A stretch of DNA of 64,000 nucleotides from RGIG2041 sp045652745 (GCA_045652745.1 JAZRUW010000004.1:1-64000), one strand, 5' to 3'. Counted from the stretch's first letter, positions 40,097 to 50,460 are shown. A program made the numbers and translations. The notes: generated by a model not told the origin, from the sequence alone.

Positions 40097-40933
40097 TTAT
40101 TGCTTAAATCCCTCACCCATCACCTGATGTGCATCCATAATGATGATAAAGGCGGTTTGGTCGATTTGTTTTACACCGTGCACCAAAACGGGAAGTTGTT
40201 TGGGACTGACCGCACACAAAAGCATCAGGCGGTCCTTTTTTGCATACATACCGCGGCTGTGAACTCCCGTTACGCCGCGGTCTATTTTTTCATGGATGTA
40301 CCTTGCAATTTCGTCTGTTTTTTCGGACAGAATAAATACAGATTTTGCCATGTCTCCCATCGTCAGAATTACATCCGCCGTTTTGGCGGCAACTGCAAGT
40401 GCCAACATGGAATACAGCATTACCGATACGCTTTCAAATATGAGTCCGCTGACAAACACAACCGCTAAATCCAACAAAAGCAACAGCATCGGTACAGACA
40501 TATGCGCAAAGATGCGGTTCAATATCACCGCCGCAAAGTCGCTGCCGCCCGTCGAGCCCTCAAAGCGCACGACTACGCCGACACCCACACCGCACAAAAG
40601 TCCGCCAAACAGCGCCGCCAGTAAAATATCATCCGTACATGCAGGCAGGTTTTCCGTAAGTGATAAAAATAAGGACAAAAACAAGATGCCTGCAACCGTT
40701 TTTACAAGCGCCGCTTTGCCTAAATATTTATAGCCGACAATAAACAAGATTGCATTGATGACCAGATTTGTCACCGAAAGCGGAATATCAATCAGATATA
40801 ACAAAACGGTACCAATCGAGCCAACACCGCCGACCGACAGACGTAATGGCACTAAAAAAACGTTCAGCCCCAATGCTAAAATCAACGCGCCGAGCGCAAT
40901 AAATGTATAATCTGTCAAAGTGCGTTTCAGCAT
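40097..40933 (-). CDS. YitT family membrane protein
   Basis: A 278-residue protein with five hydrophobic segments (YTFIALGALILALGLNVFLVP, LSVGGVGSIGTVLLYL) and a C-terminal cytosolic DUF2179 domain (TGVHSRGMYAKKDRLMLLCAVSPKQLPVLVHGVKQID). Function of the family is unknown. ATG 40933 has GGGTGA upstream; an ATG at 40966 is possible. Confidence 0.88.
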   Translation of the reverse strand: MLKRTLTDYTFIALGALILALGLNVFLVPLRLSVGGVGSIGTVLLYLIDIPLSVTNLVINAILFIVGYKYLGKAALVKTVAGILFLSLFLSLTENLPACTDDILLAALFGGLLCGVGVGVVVRFEGSTGGSDFAAVILNRIFAHMSVPMLLLLLDLAVVFVSGLIFESVSVMLYSMLALAVAAKTADVILTMGDMAKSVFILSEKTDEIARYIHEKIDRGVTGVHSRGMYAKKDRLMLLCAVSPKQLPVLVHGVKQIDQTAFIIIMDAHQVMGEGFKQ

Positions 40934-40985
40934 AAAATCACCCGGCTTATTTTGCGCACATTCCATCTTTCTTATGCGAGAAACT

Positions 40986-41022
40986 AAAAATACATCCTAC
41001 GAAATTCGTAGGATGTATTTTT
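40986..41022. terminator. bidirectional-type terminator after the UPF0182 gene
   Basis: A long perfect stem AAAAATACATCCTACGAA / TTCGTAGGATGTATTTTT lies 12 bp past the UPF0182 stop. Confidence 0.85.
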
Positions 41023-41033
41023 AACTTTCATTC

Positions 41034-43817
41034 TTATTGTTCGACTCCTGCACTGTCTGTCAGTAGCTTATCCAGCTCTGCCATCACTTTTCCGGCATTT
41101 TCAAAATCGCCGGCGGCATTGTATTGCTTGTAGGTTGCGTACAACTGTCGCACCTGCTCGAGCACCTCTTCCCCCGCAATCGGCGGCACTTGCTGCTGAT
41201 TTTCCTCCGGCAAAAGCACCTCGGTTTGAGTTTGCGGCGGCGTCTGCACTTGAGCCATGCCGCCCTCACCAAAGAGCTTTGCAAGACACGCCTGCAAAGA
41301 CACATCCATCACAATGTTTTCCTTGTAGCCGACAATCACACGCTTGAGTTCCGGAAACGATGCTGTGTTGTTGGTGGTGATATACACCGGCTCAACATAC
41401 AAAAGCGAGTCTTTGACGGGCACAATAATCATATTGCCGCGCACGACATTGGAGCCACCCTGACCCCACAGCGTCATCTGACCGGAAATCTCCGGATCGT
41501 TGTCAATGCGGTTTTCCATCTGCATGGTGCCGTAGGCATTCTTTTCTGCATTGATAAACCGGTAGCTTACAAGCTGACCGTAACTGTCGCCGTCCGAACC
41601 GGCCACAAAATAACTGCTGATATAGTCTTTATTTAAAATCGTAAACGGCATCGTCAGATACAAACTTACACCGTTTTGCTCCAAACCGTAAAGCTGCATC
41701 ATATTATAGTACGGCAGAATGTACTGTGCATCCTTATCGCCGGCCTTTTCCTGCGCAATATCCCAGATATCACTGCTGTTGTAGAATACGTGCGGATCCG
41801 TGATATGATATTTTTTATACATCTGTGCCTGCACATTAAACAGATATTCCGGATAACGCACATGTGCGCGAATGTCCTCCGGCATTGCACCGGCTTCAAA
41901 CAAAGTCGGATAAATTTTTTGATAGGTCAGCGCAATCGGGTCGGTTGTATCGGTAATATAAAACTGCACCGTACCGTCATAAGCATCCACAACTACCTTG
42001 ATAGAGTTTCGGATATAGTTAAATCCCGTCTGATACACCTGCGCGTACGGGAACTGATCCGATACGGTGTAGGCATCTAAAATCCACTTGAGTTTTCCGT
42101 CCGCGGTAACCACCATATACGGGTTGTCGTCATAGGCAAAAAACGGTGCTACACTGCGCACACGCTCGCGCACATTGCGGTTGGCTAAAATGCGCGACTG
42201 ATTGGTCACCTGTCCGGAAATCAGCATCTTATAGTCGCCTTCCAGAAAAGCAAACAACAATCTGTTAAATCCTTTCAGTTCAATACCGCCCGTGCCGTCA
42301 TAGGAAAACTCCACATTGGTCTGTCCCTCGGAATAGTCAATTTCTTTGAATTTCGTGTTGACAATCACATGGTTGTTGGTATACTCACCGTAATAGATAC
42401 GCGGCTGGGTTACGCTCGGGAAACCTTCTATCGTTTCCTGCGGAATGTCTTTTGCCACAAAATCCGGCTGCCCCTCCGCCGTTGCACGGTGCATCGGGCT
42501 GGCCGCCACACCGTAGCCGTGCGTATATTTGTAGGTTCTATTCACATAACTGTCATTTGCATCCGTGGCCAGTTTTTCATAATCCAGTTCGCGCGCACCG
42601 ATGGCAACTGTTGTCTTTTTGCCGCCGAGGTTATAGGCCGACACATCCGTATTTTTAAATGTGTAATACGGTTTAATGCCCTGTAGTTTGTTAAACGCCG
42701 TCACCGTCGAATTATAGTCGAGCACACGGATATTCTCAATAGTTTCTTTGTTTGCATCCAAATCGCTTTGCGTGAGCGTATTGTTAATCGGAAGCGCAAT
42801 CTCTTTGATTTTATCCAAACCATAGGCGCTGCGCGTCATCAAAATATTGTTGCAGATGTTGTCCGCCTCAATGGCAATATCGTTGGGCGCAACCACAAGG
42901 GTTTGTACGCCGAGCGAAATCACCGCCGTCAAAATCCACGCTGCCGGAAACAGCAAAACACCGCCGATAGCGCCCTTGATTTTACCGCGCACCAGCATAA
43001 GCACCGTTACGGCAACCGAAAGCAAAAGCACAATCGGCGCACACTTAAAGTATGCCTGCCAAACATAGGTGTCCGTATAGCCCGCGCCGTTTAGGTTGTT
43101 GCCAAACGTGCCGTAGAGCAGATTTTCCGAATTAAACTTAAACGTAAGAGCAATGCAAAGGAAAATCAGAAAAATATCTACAAAACAATGCACAAGCACC
43201 GGACGGCTCTTGAATATATCTCCAAAACTGTCTACGCCCATGCGCGCATATAAAATGCAGTATGCAATGACCGTATAAACCGCTTGAATAATCAAAACCA
43301 CTTTGGCGCTGTCCACTACTGACATAATAAACGGCCGTTGGAACATATAATAACCGATATCTTGCCCCAAAAGCGGGTCTGTCAGGCCAAAACTCGTTGC
43401 ATTGGCAAATTCCAGAAAACGTGTGTAAACACTTTCGCTGATAAAGCGGCTGGCAATAAATGCAATCACCGCCGTCACCAAAAGCATCGGCAGCAGGCCC
43501 GAAATCACCTTTAAATCGTTATGCTCCCGCCACGCAATCTTTCGAATCACAAGGTTGTTGACCGTAAAGAGCGCAAACACAACCAAAAAACTTGCCACCT
43601 GTGCAATAATGCTCGTGCGCAAGTTGGTCCAGTACACCTCGGTAAACTGTGCCCCGACCTCGTAAATGCGGATATAACGTACATACATCGCCAAAGCCGT
43701 AGCCGCAAACACGACAAGCAAACCGAGCACAACCCAAAGCGCCAAAAAGCGCTTTGCTTTCGGATGCACAGTATTCACCGTCTTCGCATTTTGAAAATCC
43801 TTCTCATTAAAAGCCAC
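41034..43817 (-). CDS. UPF0182 family large membrane protein
   Basis: A 927-residue protein with seven hydrophobic segments in the first ~300 residues and a large extracytosolic domain of about 550 residues (NIRVLDYNSTVTAFNKLQGIKPYYTF, WILDAYTVSDQFPYAQ, SRILANRNVRERVRSVAPFFAYDDNPYMV), the pattern of UPF0182/COG1615, whose role is unknown. The acidic, glutamine-rich C-terminus ends at 927. The GTG start has AAAGGACG upstream. It follows ftsY by 18 nt. Confidence 0.92.
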   Translation of the reverse strand: MAFNEKDFQNAKTVNTVHPKAKRFLALWVVLGLLVVFAATALAMYVRYIRIYEVGAQFTEVYWTNLRTSIIAQVASFLVVFALFTVNNLVIRKIAWREHNDLKVISGLLPMLLVTAVIAFIASRFISESVYTRFLEFANATSFGLTDPLLGQDIGYYMFQRPFIMSVVDSAKVVLIIQAVYTVIAYCILYARMGVDSFGDIFKSRPVLVHCFVDIFLIFLCIALTFKFNSENLLYGTFGNNLNGAGYTDTYVWQAYFKCAPIVLLLSVAVTVLMLVRGKIKGAIGGVLLFPAAWILTAVISLGVQTLVVAPNDIAIEADNICNNILMTRSAYGLDKIKEIALPINNTLTQSDLDANKETIENIRVLDYNSTVTAFNKLQGIKPYYTFKNTDVSAYNLGGKKTTVAIGARELDYEKLATDANDSYVNRTYKYTHGYGVAASPMHRATAEGQPDFVAKDIPQETIEGFPSVTQPRIYYGEYTNNHVIVNTKFKEIDYSEGQTNVEFSYDGTGGIELKGFNRLLFAFLEGDYKMLISGQVTNQSRILANRNVRERVRSVAPFFAYDDNPYMVVTADGKLKWILDAYTVSDQFPYAQVYQTGFNYIRNSIKVVVDAYDGTVQFYITDTTDPIALTYQKIYPTLFEAGAMPEDIRAHVRYPEYLFNVQAQMYKKYHITDPHVFYNSSDIWDIAQEKAGDKDAQYILPYYNMMQLYGLEQNGVSLYLTMPFTILNKDYISSYFVAGSDGDSYGQLVSYRFINAEKNAYGTMQMENRIDNDPEISGQMTLWGQGGSNVVRGNMIIVPVKDSLLYVEPVYITTNNTASFPELKRVIVGYKENIVMDVSLQACLAKLFGEGGMAQVQTPPQTQTEVLLPEENQQQVPPIAGEEVLEQVRQLYATYKQYNAAGDFENAGKVMAELDKLLTDSAGVEQ

Positions 43818-43835
43818 AGTTTCACGTCCTTTCGG

Positions 43836-44744
43836 TTAATCCATCAATGCTTTTGCAAAATCCGCCGCATCAAACGGCTGCAAGTCGTTTACGCCTTCTC
43901 CCACGCCGACAAACCGTACCGGTATGCTCTGCTCGCGGCAAATGCCGATGACAACGCCGCCCTTTGCCGTACCGTCCAGCTTGGTTAAAATGATGCCGTC
44001 AATGCCGGCACTTTCCGAGAAAAGCTTCGCCTGGCTGATGGCATTTTGTCCCGTGGTCGCATCCAAAACCAGCAGAACCTGCTTTTGAAAATTCGGCGCT
44101 TCGCGGTCAATGATGCGCGAAATTTTGCCGAGTTCATCCATTAAGTTCTTCTTATTGTGCAATCGGCCTGCGGTGTCACATATCAAAAGGTCACAGCCTC
44201 TCGCCTTTGCCGCCGCAAGCGCATCAAACACCACGGCGCCGGGGTCTGCCCCTTCTGCATGCTTGATAATTTCACAGTTCGTGCGCTGCGCCCATATGTC
44301 AAGCTGGTCAATTGCCGCCGCGCGGAACGTATCCGCCGCCGCAAGCATCACCTTTTTGCCCTCGCTTTTAAAATGCGATGCCAATTTGCCGATGCTCGTG
44401 GTTTTGCCCACGCCGTTGACACCGATGATAAGCAGTACCGCCGGCTTACCCGGCTCCAAAAACGGCGTTTGTGTTTCCGTAAGCATCTCGGCAATCACCT
44501 CGCCGAGCATCGTGCGCACCTCTTCCGGATTCTCCACACGACCGCGCTTTACGCGTTCGCGCAGATTTTCAATAATTTCCATGGACGTTTCAAAACCAAC
44601 GTCCGCCGTAATCAGCGCCTCTTCCAGTTCCTCAAACAAATCCTCATCTACGCGCGTAAATGCGGAAAAGATTGTGTTGACCTTTTCGGAAAAGGCATCT
44701 CTTGTCTTTGTAAGTCCGCTTTTCAGTTTATCAAAAAATCCCAT
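43836..44744 (-). CDS. ftsY: signal recognition particle receptor
   Basis: A 302-residue SRP GTPase that docks ribosome-SRP complexes at the membrane. The short N domain (1-95) is followed by the G domain with GVNGVGKTTSIGKLA, DTFRAAAIDQL, DTAGRLHNKKNLMDEL, TKLDGTAKGG and GVGEGVNDLQPFD. The acidic A domain is absent, as in many Gram-positives. It follows smc by 12 nt, a conserved pairing. Confidence 0.97.
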   Translation of the reverse strand: MGFFDKLKSGLTKTRDAFSEKVNTIFSAFTRVDEDLFEELEEALITADVGFETSMEIIENLRERVKRGRVENPEEVRTMLGEVIAEMLTETQTPFLEPGKPAVLLIIGVNGVGKTTSIGKLASHFKSEGKKVMLAAADTFRAAAIDQLDIWAQRTNCEIIKHAEGADPGAVVFDALAAAKARGCDLLICDTAGRLHNKKNLMDELGKISRIIDREAPNFQKQVLLVLDATTGQNAISQAKLFSESAGIDGIILTKLDGTAKGGVVIGICREQSIPVRFVGVGEGVNDLQPFDAADFAKALMD

Positions 44745-44756
44745 GTTTCTTCATTC

Positions 44757-47700
44757 CTATTCTAAATTCTGTGCCTCGTCCAAGCGGAGTGCCAACAATT
44801 TGGACACGCCCTTTTCCTGCATGGTTACACCATAGAGCAAATCTGCCGCTTCCATCGTACCGCGACGGTGCGTAACCAAAATAAACTGTGTCTTTTTGCT
44901 GTAATCACGCACATAGTCTGCAAAACGGTATACGTTTGATTCATCGAGTGCCGCCTCGATTTCGTCGAGTACGCAAAACGGTGTCGGGCGTACTTTTAAA
45001 ATGGCAAACAACAGCGCAATCGCCGTAAACGCCATCTCGCCGCCCGAAAGCAGACTGAGGTTTTGCAGTTTCTTGCCCGGCGGCTGTGCTTCAATTTCGA
45101 TGCCGCTTTCAAGCACGTTATCCGGGTCTACCAGTTTCAGCTCCGCACGGCCGCCGCCGAACAGCGCCGTAAACGTTTCCGAAAAATGCCGGTTGATGAC
45201 CGCAAACTGCTCCTTAAACTGCTCCTTCATCTTCTCTTGAATAGAGGCAATCAATTTTTCCAAGTCCGCTTTGGCTTCGGTAAGGTCCGTAAGCTGACCC
45301 GACAAAAAGTCGAATCTTTCCTTAACTGCCTTATATTCTTCGATGGCATCGACATTGACATTGCCGAGCGCACGAATCTGACCGCGCAGGGAAGCAAGTT
45401 CCTTTTGCGCCTCCGTCACCGTGCCGATTTCCGTTTTATACTCCAGCGCAGCGGTATACGTCAGTTCGTATTCCTCCCAAATACGCTCGGAAAGGCTTTC
45501 AAGTTCCTCGGAAATCTTTATGCGACGGCTGTTGATTCTGTTTTGCTCTTCACGCAGGGCAAAAATCTTTTCACGCGCTTCCTTGCTGTCTTCCATCAGC
45601 TGCGCCGCAGCGGCCTTTGCCGCCGCACGCGCCTTGTTGGCCGTATCAATGTCTGCATAAATCTGCTCGGACTTCTTTTTCGTTTCTTCCACAAGCGCTT
45701 GTTTTTGCTCAATTTCACCAAGCATTTCTACAGCCGCATCGTCGTTTGCACGGATATCCGCCTCGCGGCTTTCGATGTCGCGTGCAACCTCGCCGATTTG
45801 TACCAACACATCCGCCGCACGCTGTCTGAGTGCAAATGCGTCACGGCTGATGCCCGTAATTTCAATTTGTTTATCAGCCACAGCCTCTCCTGCGCGCACA
45901 CGCGCCGCCTCACAATCCGCAAGGCTTGCCTCCAATTCGGCAATGGTTTTATTAGCTGCTTCTACCGCAAACTCATTGGTTGTAATCTCGTTAATCACCA
46001 CAGCAATGCTGTCGTTGGTCTGCTTCACCTGAAGCTCGATTTGTTCCTTTTCAAGTTCTGCCGCCGCAACCGCATTTTCGCCGGCATCCAGTTCCTGCGC
46101 CGCATAACCTGCATCCGCCGTCAGGCGAACGCTTTCCTGTCGTGCAAGATTTAAATTCTGTGCCTTAGCCGTTTTGCTTTCCTCCAAGGCACCAATCTTT
46201 TCTTTAACGGCCAGCATCTTTTCATCCGCCGCATCCACTTTCTTTTGCAGTTCGGCAGTTTCCTGTTCCAAAGCCTTAATTTCACCTGCGCGGCTCAAAA
46301 GACCGGTATGTTTATTTACGCTACCGCCGGTAATCGCACCGCCGGCATTGAGCACTTCGCCCTCCAGCGTAACCACACGGAAACGGTAACCGAATTTACG
46401 GCTGATGGCAATCGCATTGTCCATCGTATCTACCACAACGGTTTTGCCGAGCAGGTGAGAAATAATCTGTGTATAACGCGCATCGGTTGTGACCAAGGCA
46501 TCCGCCATCGCTACAAAACCGCGCATGGATTTTACTTCTTTTTCTTCCTCGAGCCGCATTCCCTTCACCGAGGACACCGGCAAAAACGTTACTCTGCCGA
46601 GTTTGTTTTGCTTCAAATAAGCAATCGCCGCTTTGGCATCTTCTTCGGTTTCCACAACGATATTTTGCGCGGCCGCACCCAGTACGGTTTCAATCGCAAC
46701 CACCGCTTTTTTCTCTACCTCAATTAAAGCGGAAAGTGCACCGTGCAGCGTTGCCTGCTTTAATTCACCGCGGCTATGCGCTTCCAGCACACCCTTGACG
46801 CTGCGGCTAAAACCTTCAAAATCCTTCTCCATTTCGCGAAGCATCGAAAGTCGGGATGCCTTTTTGCCAAGCGCCTCCGCTGCTTCTATGCGCGCAAGCT
46901 CTGCTGCCGCATATTCGCCGTCACGAATCAGAATATCTCTCTCCAAATCGGCAATTTCCTTTTCCATTGCCGCAATTTCGTCTTGCTTTTTGTGCAAAAG
47001 CGTCTCCGCCTGCGTCTTCTTATCCCGAAGCGCCGCAATCGTCTGCTCGCCGACGGACTGCGTCTGCGAAAGCGCCTCCATACGCTCCGCAAACCCCGTC
47101 TTAAATGCCTCATAAGAACTCAATTTTGCCTTAAGTTCGGCAATCGCATTTAACTTTTCAATAATATCACTCTTGGCATCGTTGATGGAGCGCACATGCG
47201 CTTCATACTGCTCTGCCGCCGCCACGCTTGCCTGCTCTAAAGCAGCAAGTTCTTTTTTCTTTGCATCCATCTGGTCTTCAAGCGCACGACGGTCACCTTC
47301 AATGCCGCTGTGCGTTTCCTGCGCCGTCTGCAAACGTGCCTTTAAATTCTGCACATCCGCCGCGCTTCTGCCCGAAGCCGTTTTGCCCGATTCAATCTTC
47401 TGACGCAGAACTTCAATTTCACCTTGGTATTCACGGATAACAACCTCGGTATCCGTGCTTTGTGTATGCAGCTGCAAGGCGAGCTGCTCCTGTGCATCCG
47501 CCTTTGCATTTTCTTCTTCAATTTTTTTCTCGGTTTCCGAATAAGCGCTCTGCGCCTGCGTGAGCTGTTCGGTCACAATGATAAAGTTTTTGTCCGTCTC
47601 GTCGCCGTCCTTTTTAAGGCGGTCCGTCGAGCGAATAAACAAGTTTAAGTCAATTTTCTTAAGCGACTCGCGCAAATTCAGATATTTTTTCGCCTTTTCG

Positions 47701-48326
47701 CTCTGCTTAAACAACGGCTCTACCTGCGTTTCCAATTCCGTAACAATATCACGGATACGCACAAGATTTTCCTCGGTATGCCCCAATTTGCGCTGTGCCT
47801 CTTCCTTGCGGTGACGGAATTTCGAAATACCGGAGGCCTCGTCTAAAATGTTTCTGCGCTCCTCGTTTTTGCCCGACACAATCTCGCTGACCTTGCCCTG
47901 CCCGATGATGGAATAACCGTCACGACCGAGACCGGTATCCATAAACAGTTCGTGAATGTCTTTTAACCGGCATTGCGCACCGTTAATATAGTATTCGCTT
48001 TCTCCGGAGCGGTATACGCGTCTGGAAACGCAAACCTCGTCAAAATCCACATGAAACGCGCGACTTGCGTTATCCAGCGTCAGGCTCACTTGCGCATAAC
48101 CGAGCGGTTTGCGCTTTTCTGTGCCGTTAAAGATGACGTCCTGCATATTGCCGCCGCGCAATGCTTTCGCGCTCATTTCACCCATAACCCATCGAATCGC
48201 ATCGGAAATATTACTTTTGCCGCTGCCATTCGGGCCGACAACGCCCGTTACGCCCGGCTCAAAGTTTAAAATTGTCTTGTCCGCGAAGGACTTAAACCCC
48301 ACAAGTTCTATGCTTTTTAAATACAA
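44757..48326 (-). CDS. smc: chromosome partition protein SMC
   Basis: An 1189-residue ATPase of chromosome condensation. Walker A GPNGSGKSNI is at residues 32-41, a coiled coil runs to about 500, the hinge domain follows (GVLEAHSRGELKQATLHGAL ... GGAITGGS), then a second coiled coil, and the signature LSGGEMAFTAIALLFA with Walker B FCVLDEIEAALDESN close to the C-terminus. The start is a TTG with GGGGAG upstream, giving (M)YLKSIELVGFKSFADKT, the family start. It lies just after a terminator and before ftsY. Confidence 0.98.
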   Translation of the reverse strand: MYLKSIELVGFKSFADKTILNFEPGVTGVVGPNGSGKSNISDAIRWVMGEMSAKALRGGNMQDVIFNGTEKRKPLGYAQVSLTLDNASRAFHVDFDEVCVSRRVYRSGESEYYINGAQCRLKDIHELFMDTGLGRDGYSIIGQGKVSEIVSGKNEERRNILDEASGISKFRHRKEEAQRKLGHTEENLVRIRDIVTELETQVEPLFKQSEKAKKYLNLRESLKKIDLNLFIRSTDRLKKDGDETDKNFIIVTEQLTQAQSAYSETEKKIEEENAKADAQEQLALQLHTQSTDTEVVIREYQGEIEVLRQKIESGKTASGRSAADVQNLKARLQTAQETHSGIEGDRRALEDQMDAKKKELAALEQASVAAAEQYEAHVRSINDAKSDIIEKLNAIAELKAKLSSYEAFKTGFAERMEALSQTQSVGEQTIAALRDKKTQAETLLHKKQDEIAAMEKEIADLERDILIRDGEYAAAELARIEAAEALGKKASRLSMLREMEKDFEGFSRSVKGVLEAHSRGELKQATLHGALSALIEVEKKAVVAIETVLGAAAQNIVVETEEDAKAAIAYLKQNKLGRVTFLPVSSVKGMRLEEEKEVKSMRGFVAMADALVTTDARYTQIISHLLGKTVVVDTMDNAIAISRKFGYRFRVVTLEGEVLNAGGAITGGSVNKHTGLLSRAGEIKALEQETAELQKKVDAADEKMLAVKEKIGALEESKTAKAQNLNLARQESVRLTADAGYAAQELDAGENAVAAAELEKEQIELQVKQTNDSIAVVINEITTNEFAVEAANKTIAELEASLADCEAARVRAGEAVADKQIEITGISRDAFALRQRAADVLVQIGEVARDIESREADIRANDDAAVEMLGEIEQKQALVEETKKKSEQIYADIDTANKARAAAKAAAAQLMEDSKEAREKIFALREEQNRINSRRIKISEELESLSERIWEEYELTYTAALEYKTEIGTVTEAQKELASLRGQIRALGNVNVDAIEEYKAVKERFDFLSGQLTDLTEAKADLEKLIASIQEKMKEQFKEQFAVINRHFSETFTALFGGGRAELKLVDPDNVLESGIEIEAQPPGKKLQNLSLLSGGEMAFTAIALLFAILKVRPTPFCVLDEIEAALDESNVYRFADYVRDYSKKTQFILVTHRRGTMEAADLLYGVTMQEKGVSKLLALRLDEAQNLE

Positions 48327-48345
48327 AGCCGTTCTCCCCTTACCA

Positions 48346-48383
48346 ATAAAAAATGGTAGATTATCCTAAGGATATTCTACCAT
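48346..48383 (-). terminator. terminator between the radical SAM gene and smc
   Basis: Arms ATGGTAGA..TATCC and GGATA..TCTACCAT around TTA, followed by a T-rich run on the minus strand. It overlaps the stop codon of the radical SAM gene and lies about 20 bp before the smc start, so it reduces or ends transcription from rnc into smc. Confidence 0.7.
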
Positions 48384-49381
48384 AAAATCTCGCCGGATTC
48401 AACTGTTTCATTCTCTTTTATATGAATGTTTACACCTTGTTCACCGAAAATGCGTATTTTATTTTCCTTTTTGTTGCCGAGCGCCTTGGACACCTCACCC
48501 GGATGCACATAAAAAGTGACATCTCCACCATTTTTCCCCGCAAGCGCTTTTTGCATTTTCCACAAATACAGCCTCGAAAAAACCAGCTCGCCGAATGCCG
48601 GATGTATGATACCTGCCACCGCACTTTCCGACAGCGAATCCGAAGCCATCAAACCCATGCGAAGCACACGCACCCCGTTTTGTCTGAAAACCGAATAGGC
48701 CTGCGCCGCACGGTTCACGGCATCCTCCAAGTCCAGCGGTCTGTACGCACCGCCGGTATACCAGTCAAAAAGCATACTGCCATGCAATACAACCGTCGGA
48801 TAAATCCGTGTCGTATCCGGTTTGAGCGCCGCCAAATCCCGCGCCGTCTGCAAATCCGTCCATGCATCCGCACCGGGCAAACCCAGCATCATCTGTAACC
48901 CCACTTCAAAGCCGGCATTACGAAGCATCGCCGCCGCTGCGCGCACATGCGCAAAAGTATGTCCGCGCTTATTTTTCAAAAGCACTGCATCGGAAGAAGA
49001 CTGCGCTCCAAGCTCCACGCTGGTTACGCCGTAGCGCAAAAGGCGCGCTATCACCTCTGCATCTATGCAGTCCGGCCGCGTAGATAAACGGATGCCGTCG
49101 ATCTGCCCTGCCGCTAAAAACGGTGCCGCCGCGCCGAGCAGTTCTTCTTGCACACATGCCTCTATCGCCGTAAAGCTGCCGCCGAAAAATGCAACCTCTA
49201 CCTGCGTATTTTCCCTGTCGATACTTCCAAGCGCCGCCGTAATACTTTCATGCACCGTCTGCGCCGTAACGCATTGCGCCGCACCCGTAATTGCCTTTTG
49301 ATTACAAAAGCTGCATTGGTGCGGACACCCCTGATGCGGCACAAAAATCGGAATATTTACTTTTCTTTTGCCCTTACTCAT
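48377..49381 (-). CDS. Elp3-like radical SAM protein
   Basis: A 334-residue radical SAM enzyme with the cluster motif CPHQCSFC (residues about 19-26), GGSFTAI, STRPDCID, VELGAQSSSDAVL and MLGLPGAD, the core of the Elp3-like group but without an acetyltransferase domain. This stand-alone form sits beside rnc and smc in many Clostridia; its RNA modification role is inferred from homology. Its start overlaps the rnc stop by 8 nt (ATGAGTAA). Confidence 0.88.
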   Translation of the reverse strand: MSKGKRKVNIPIFVPHQGCPHQCSFCNQKAITGAAQCVTAQTVHESITAALGSIDRENTQVEVAFFGGSFTAIEACVQEELLGAAAPFLAAGQIDGIRLSTRPDCIDAEVIARLLRYGVTSVELGAQSSSDAVLLKNKRGHTFAHVRAAAAMLRNAGFEVGLQMMLGLPGADAWTDLQTARDLAALKPDTTRIYPTVVLHGSMLFDWYTGGAYRPLDLEDAVNRAAQAYSVFRQNGVRVLRMGLMASDSLSESAVAGIIHPAFGELVFSRLYLWKMQKALAGKNGGDVTFYVHPGEVSKALGNKKENKIRIFGEQGVNIHIKENETVESGEILW

Positions 49382-50066
49382 ACAGCTTCAATGCCGCCGC
49401 GGCCGCCGCCTGCTCGGCATCTTTTTTGCTTGTGCCCTTGCCCTCGGCCATACAGCGGTCATCTACACACACCTGCACCGTAAAGACTTTTGCGTGGTCC
49501 GGCCCCTGTTCATCTACCAAGCGATAGGTCACGCGACCGCGCTTGCCCTTTTGCGTAGTTTCCTGCAAAAGCGTTTTAAAATCTTTTCCGGCCCTACCTT
49601 CACTTGCCAAAGTCAGCATCGGCTCCAGTCTGGCCTTTGCCCATGCAAATGCCGTTTCCATTCCGCCATCTAAATAAATCGCCGCAACCACAGCCTCAAA
49701 ACAGTCTGCCAGCACCGAAGCACGCTCGCGGCCGCCGCTCGCCTTCTCACCGCGGCCGAGCAAAATATAATCACCAAAGTGCATCTCACTTGCCAGCTTG
49801 GCAAAAGATGCCTCACAAACCACGCGGGCACGTGTTTTGGTCAGCACGCCCTCCATGCTGTCCGGCATTTTACGAAACAGGCAATCGCTTGCCACCATAT
49901 CCGCAATGGCATCGCCCAAAAACTCCAGTCGCTCGTTACAGCGAGTTTTATCAAGTCCCTGCTCATTGGCATACGACGAATGCGTCAGCGCCAACACAAG
50001 CAAGCTTTCGTCTTTAAAGGTATAGCCGATTTCTTTTTCACAAGCCGCAATCTTTGCTCTATCCAT
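49374..50066 (-). CDS. rnc: ribonuclease III
   Basis: A 230-residue double-strand-specific endoribonuclease processing rRNA and mRNA. The catalytic signature is NERLEFLGDAIADM at about residues 36-49, the metal glutamate lies in ADCFEAVVAAIYLDGG, and a C-terminal dsRNA-binding domain follows (FKTLLQETTQKGKRGRVTYRL, EGKGTSKKDAEQAAAAAAL). ATG 50066 is preferred with GGAGG 10 nt upstream. Confidence 0.97.
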   Translation of the reverse strand: MDRAKIAACEKEIGYTFKDESLLVLALTHSSYANEQGLDKTRCNERLEFLGDAIADMVASDCLFRKMPDSMEGVLTKTRARVVCEASFAKLASEMHFGDYILLGRGEKASGGRERASVLADCFEAVVAAIYLDGGMETAFAWAKARLEPMLTLASEGRAGKDFKTLLQETTQKGKRGRVTYRLVDEQGPDHAKVFTVQVCVDDRCMAEGKGTSKKDAEQAAAAAALKLYE

Positions 50067-50086
50067 TTTTTCTATCCTCCGCAAAG

Positions 50087-50115
50087 TAAAAAAGCAAAGG
50101 ATTTTCCTTTGCTTT
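50087..50115 (-). terminator. terminator between acpP and rnc
   Basis: Arms AAAGCAAAGGA and TCCTTTGCTTT around a 3-nt loop, with a T-tract on the minus strand, 10 bp after the acpP stop. Confidence 0.8.
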
Positions 50116-50124
50116 CAAACCAAC

Positions 50125-50346
50125 TTAATCAGCAATGTAGTTCACTGCGTCGCCTACTGTTCTGATTTTATCCGTATCTTCCTCGGCAAATTCGATGCCG
50201 AACTCCTCTTCCATGGCCATAATCAGGCTGACAATATCGAGCGAGTCTGCACCCAGGTCATCCACGAAAGAAGATTCCATCGTAATGGTTTCTGCATCTA
50301 TGCCAAGTTGTTCAGCAATAATTTCTCTGATTTTTTCAAAAGTCAT
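50125..50346 (-). CDS. acpP: acyl carrier protein
   Basis: A 73-residue acidic helical protein with the phosphopantetheine serine in DDLGADSLDIVSLIMAMEEEF (S at about 36). Carrier of acyl chains in fatty acid synthesis. It is transcribed from its own promoter at 50407-50435, as expected for an abundant protein; plsX lies upstream. GGAGGCG precedes the ATG. Confidence 0.98.
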   Translation of the reverse strand: MTFEKIREIIAEQLGIDAETITMESSFVDDLGADSLDIVSLIMAMEEEFGIEFAEEDTDKIRTVGDAVNYIAD

Positions 50347-50406
50347 TCAGTTTTCGCCTCCATTTTCCTGCTGAATCGGTACACAAATAGAGTACCTTAT
50401 TTAATG

Positions 50407-50435
50407 TATATACCAAATATGGAGCTTTTTGTCAA
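50407..50435 (-). promoter_or_regulatory. acpP promoter
   Basis: TTGACA (50430-50435) and TATATA (50407-50412) with a 17-bp spacer. A GGTAC/GTACC inverted repeat lies in the leader (about 50378-50395); no FapR-type site was seen. Confidence 0.75.
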
Positions 50436-50460
50436 GTTTTTTTAAGATTTTTATGCAAAA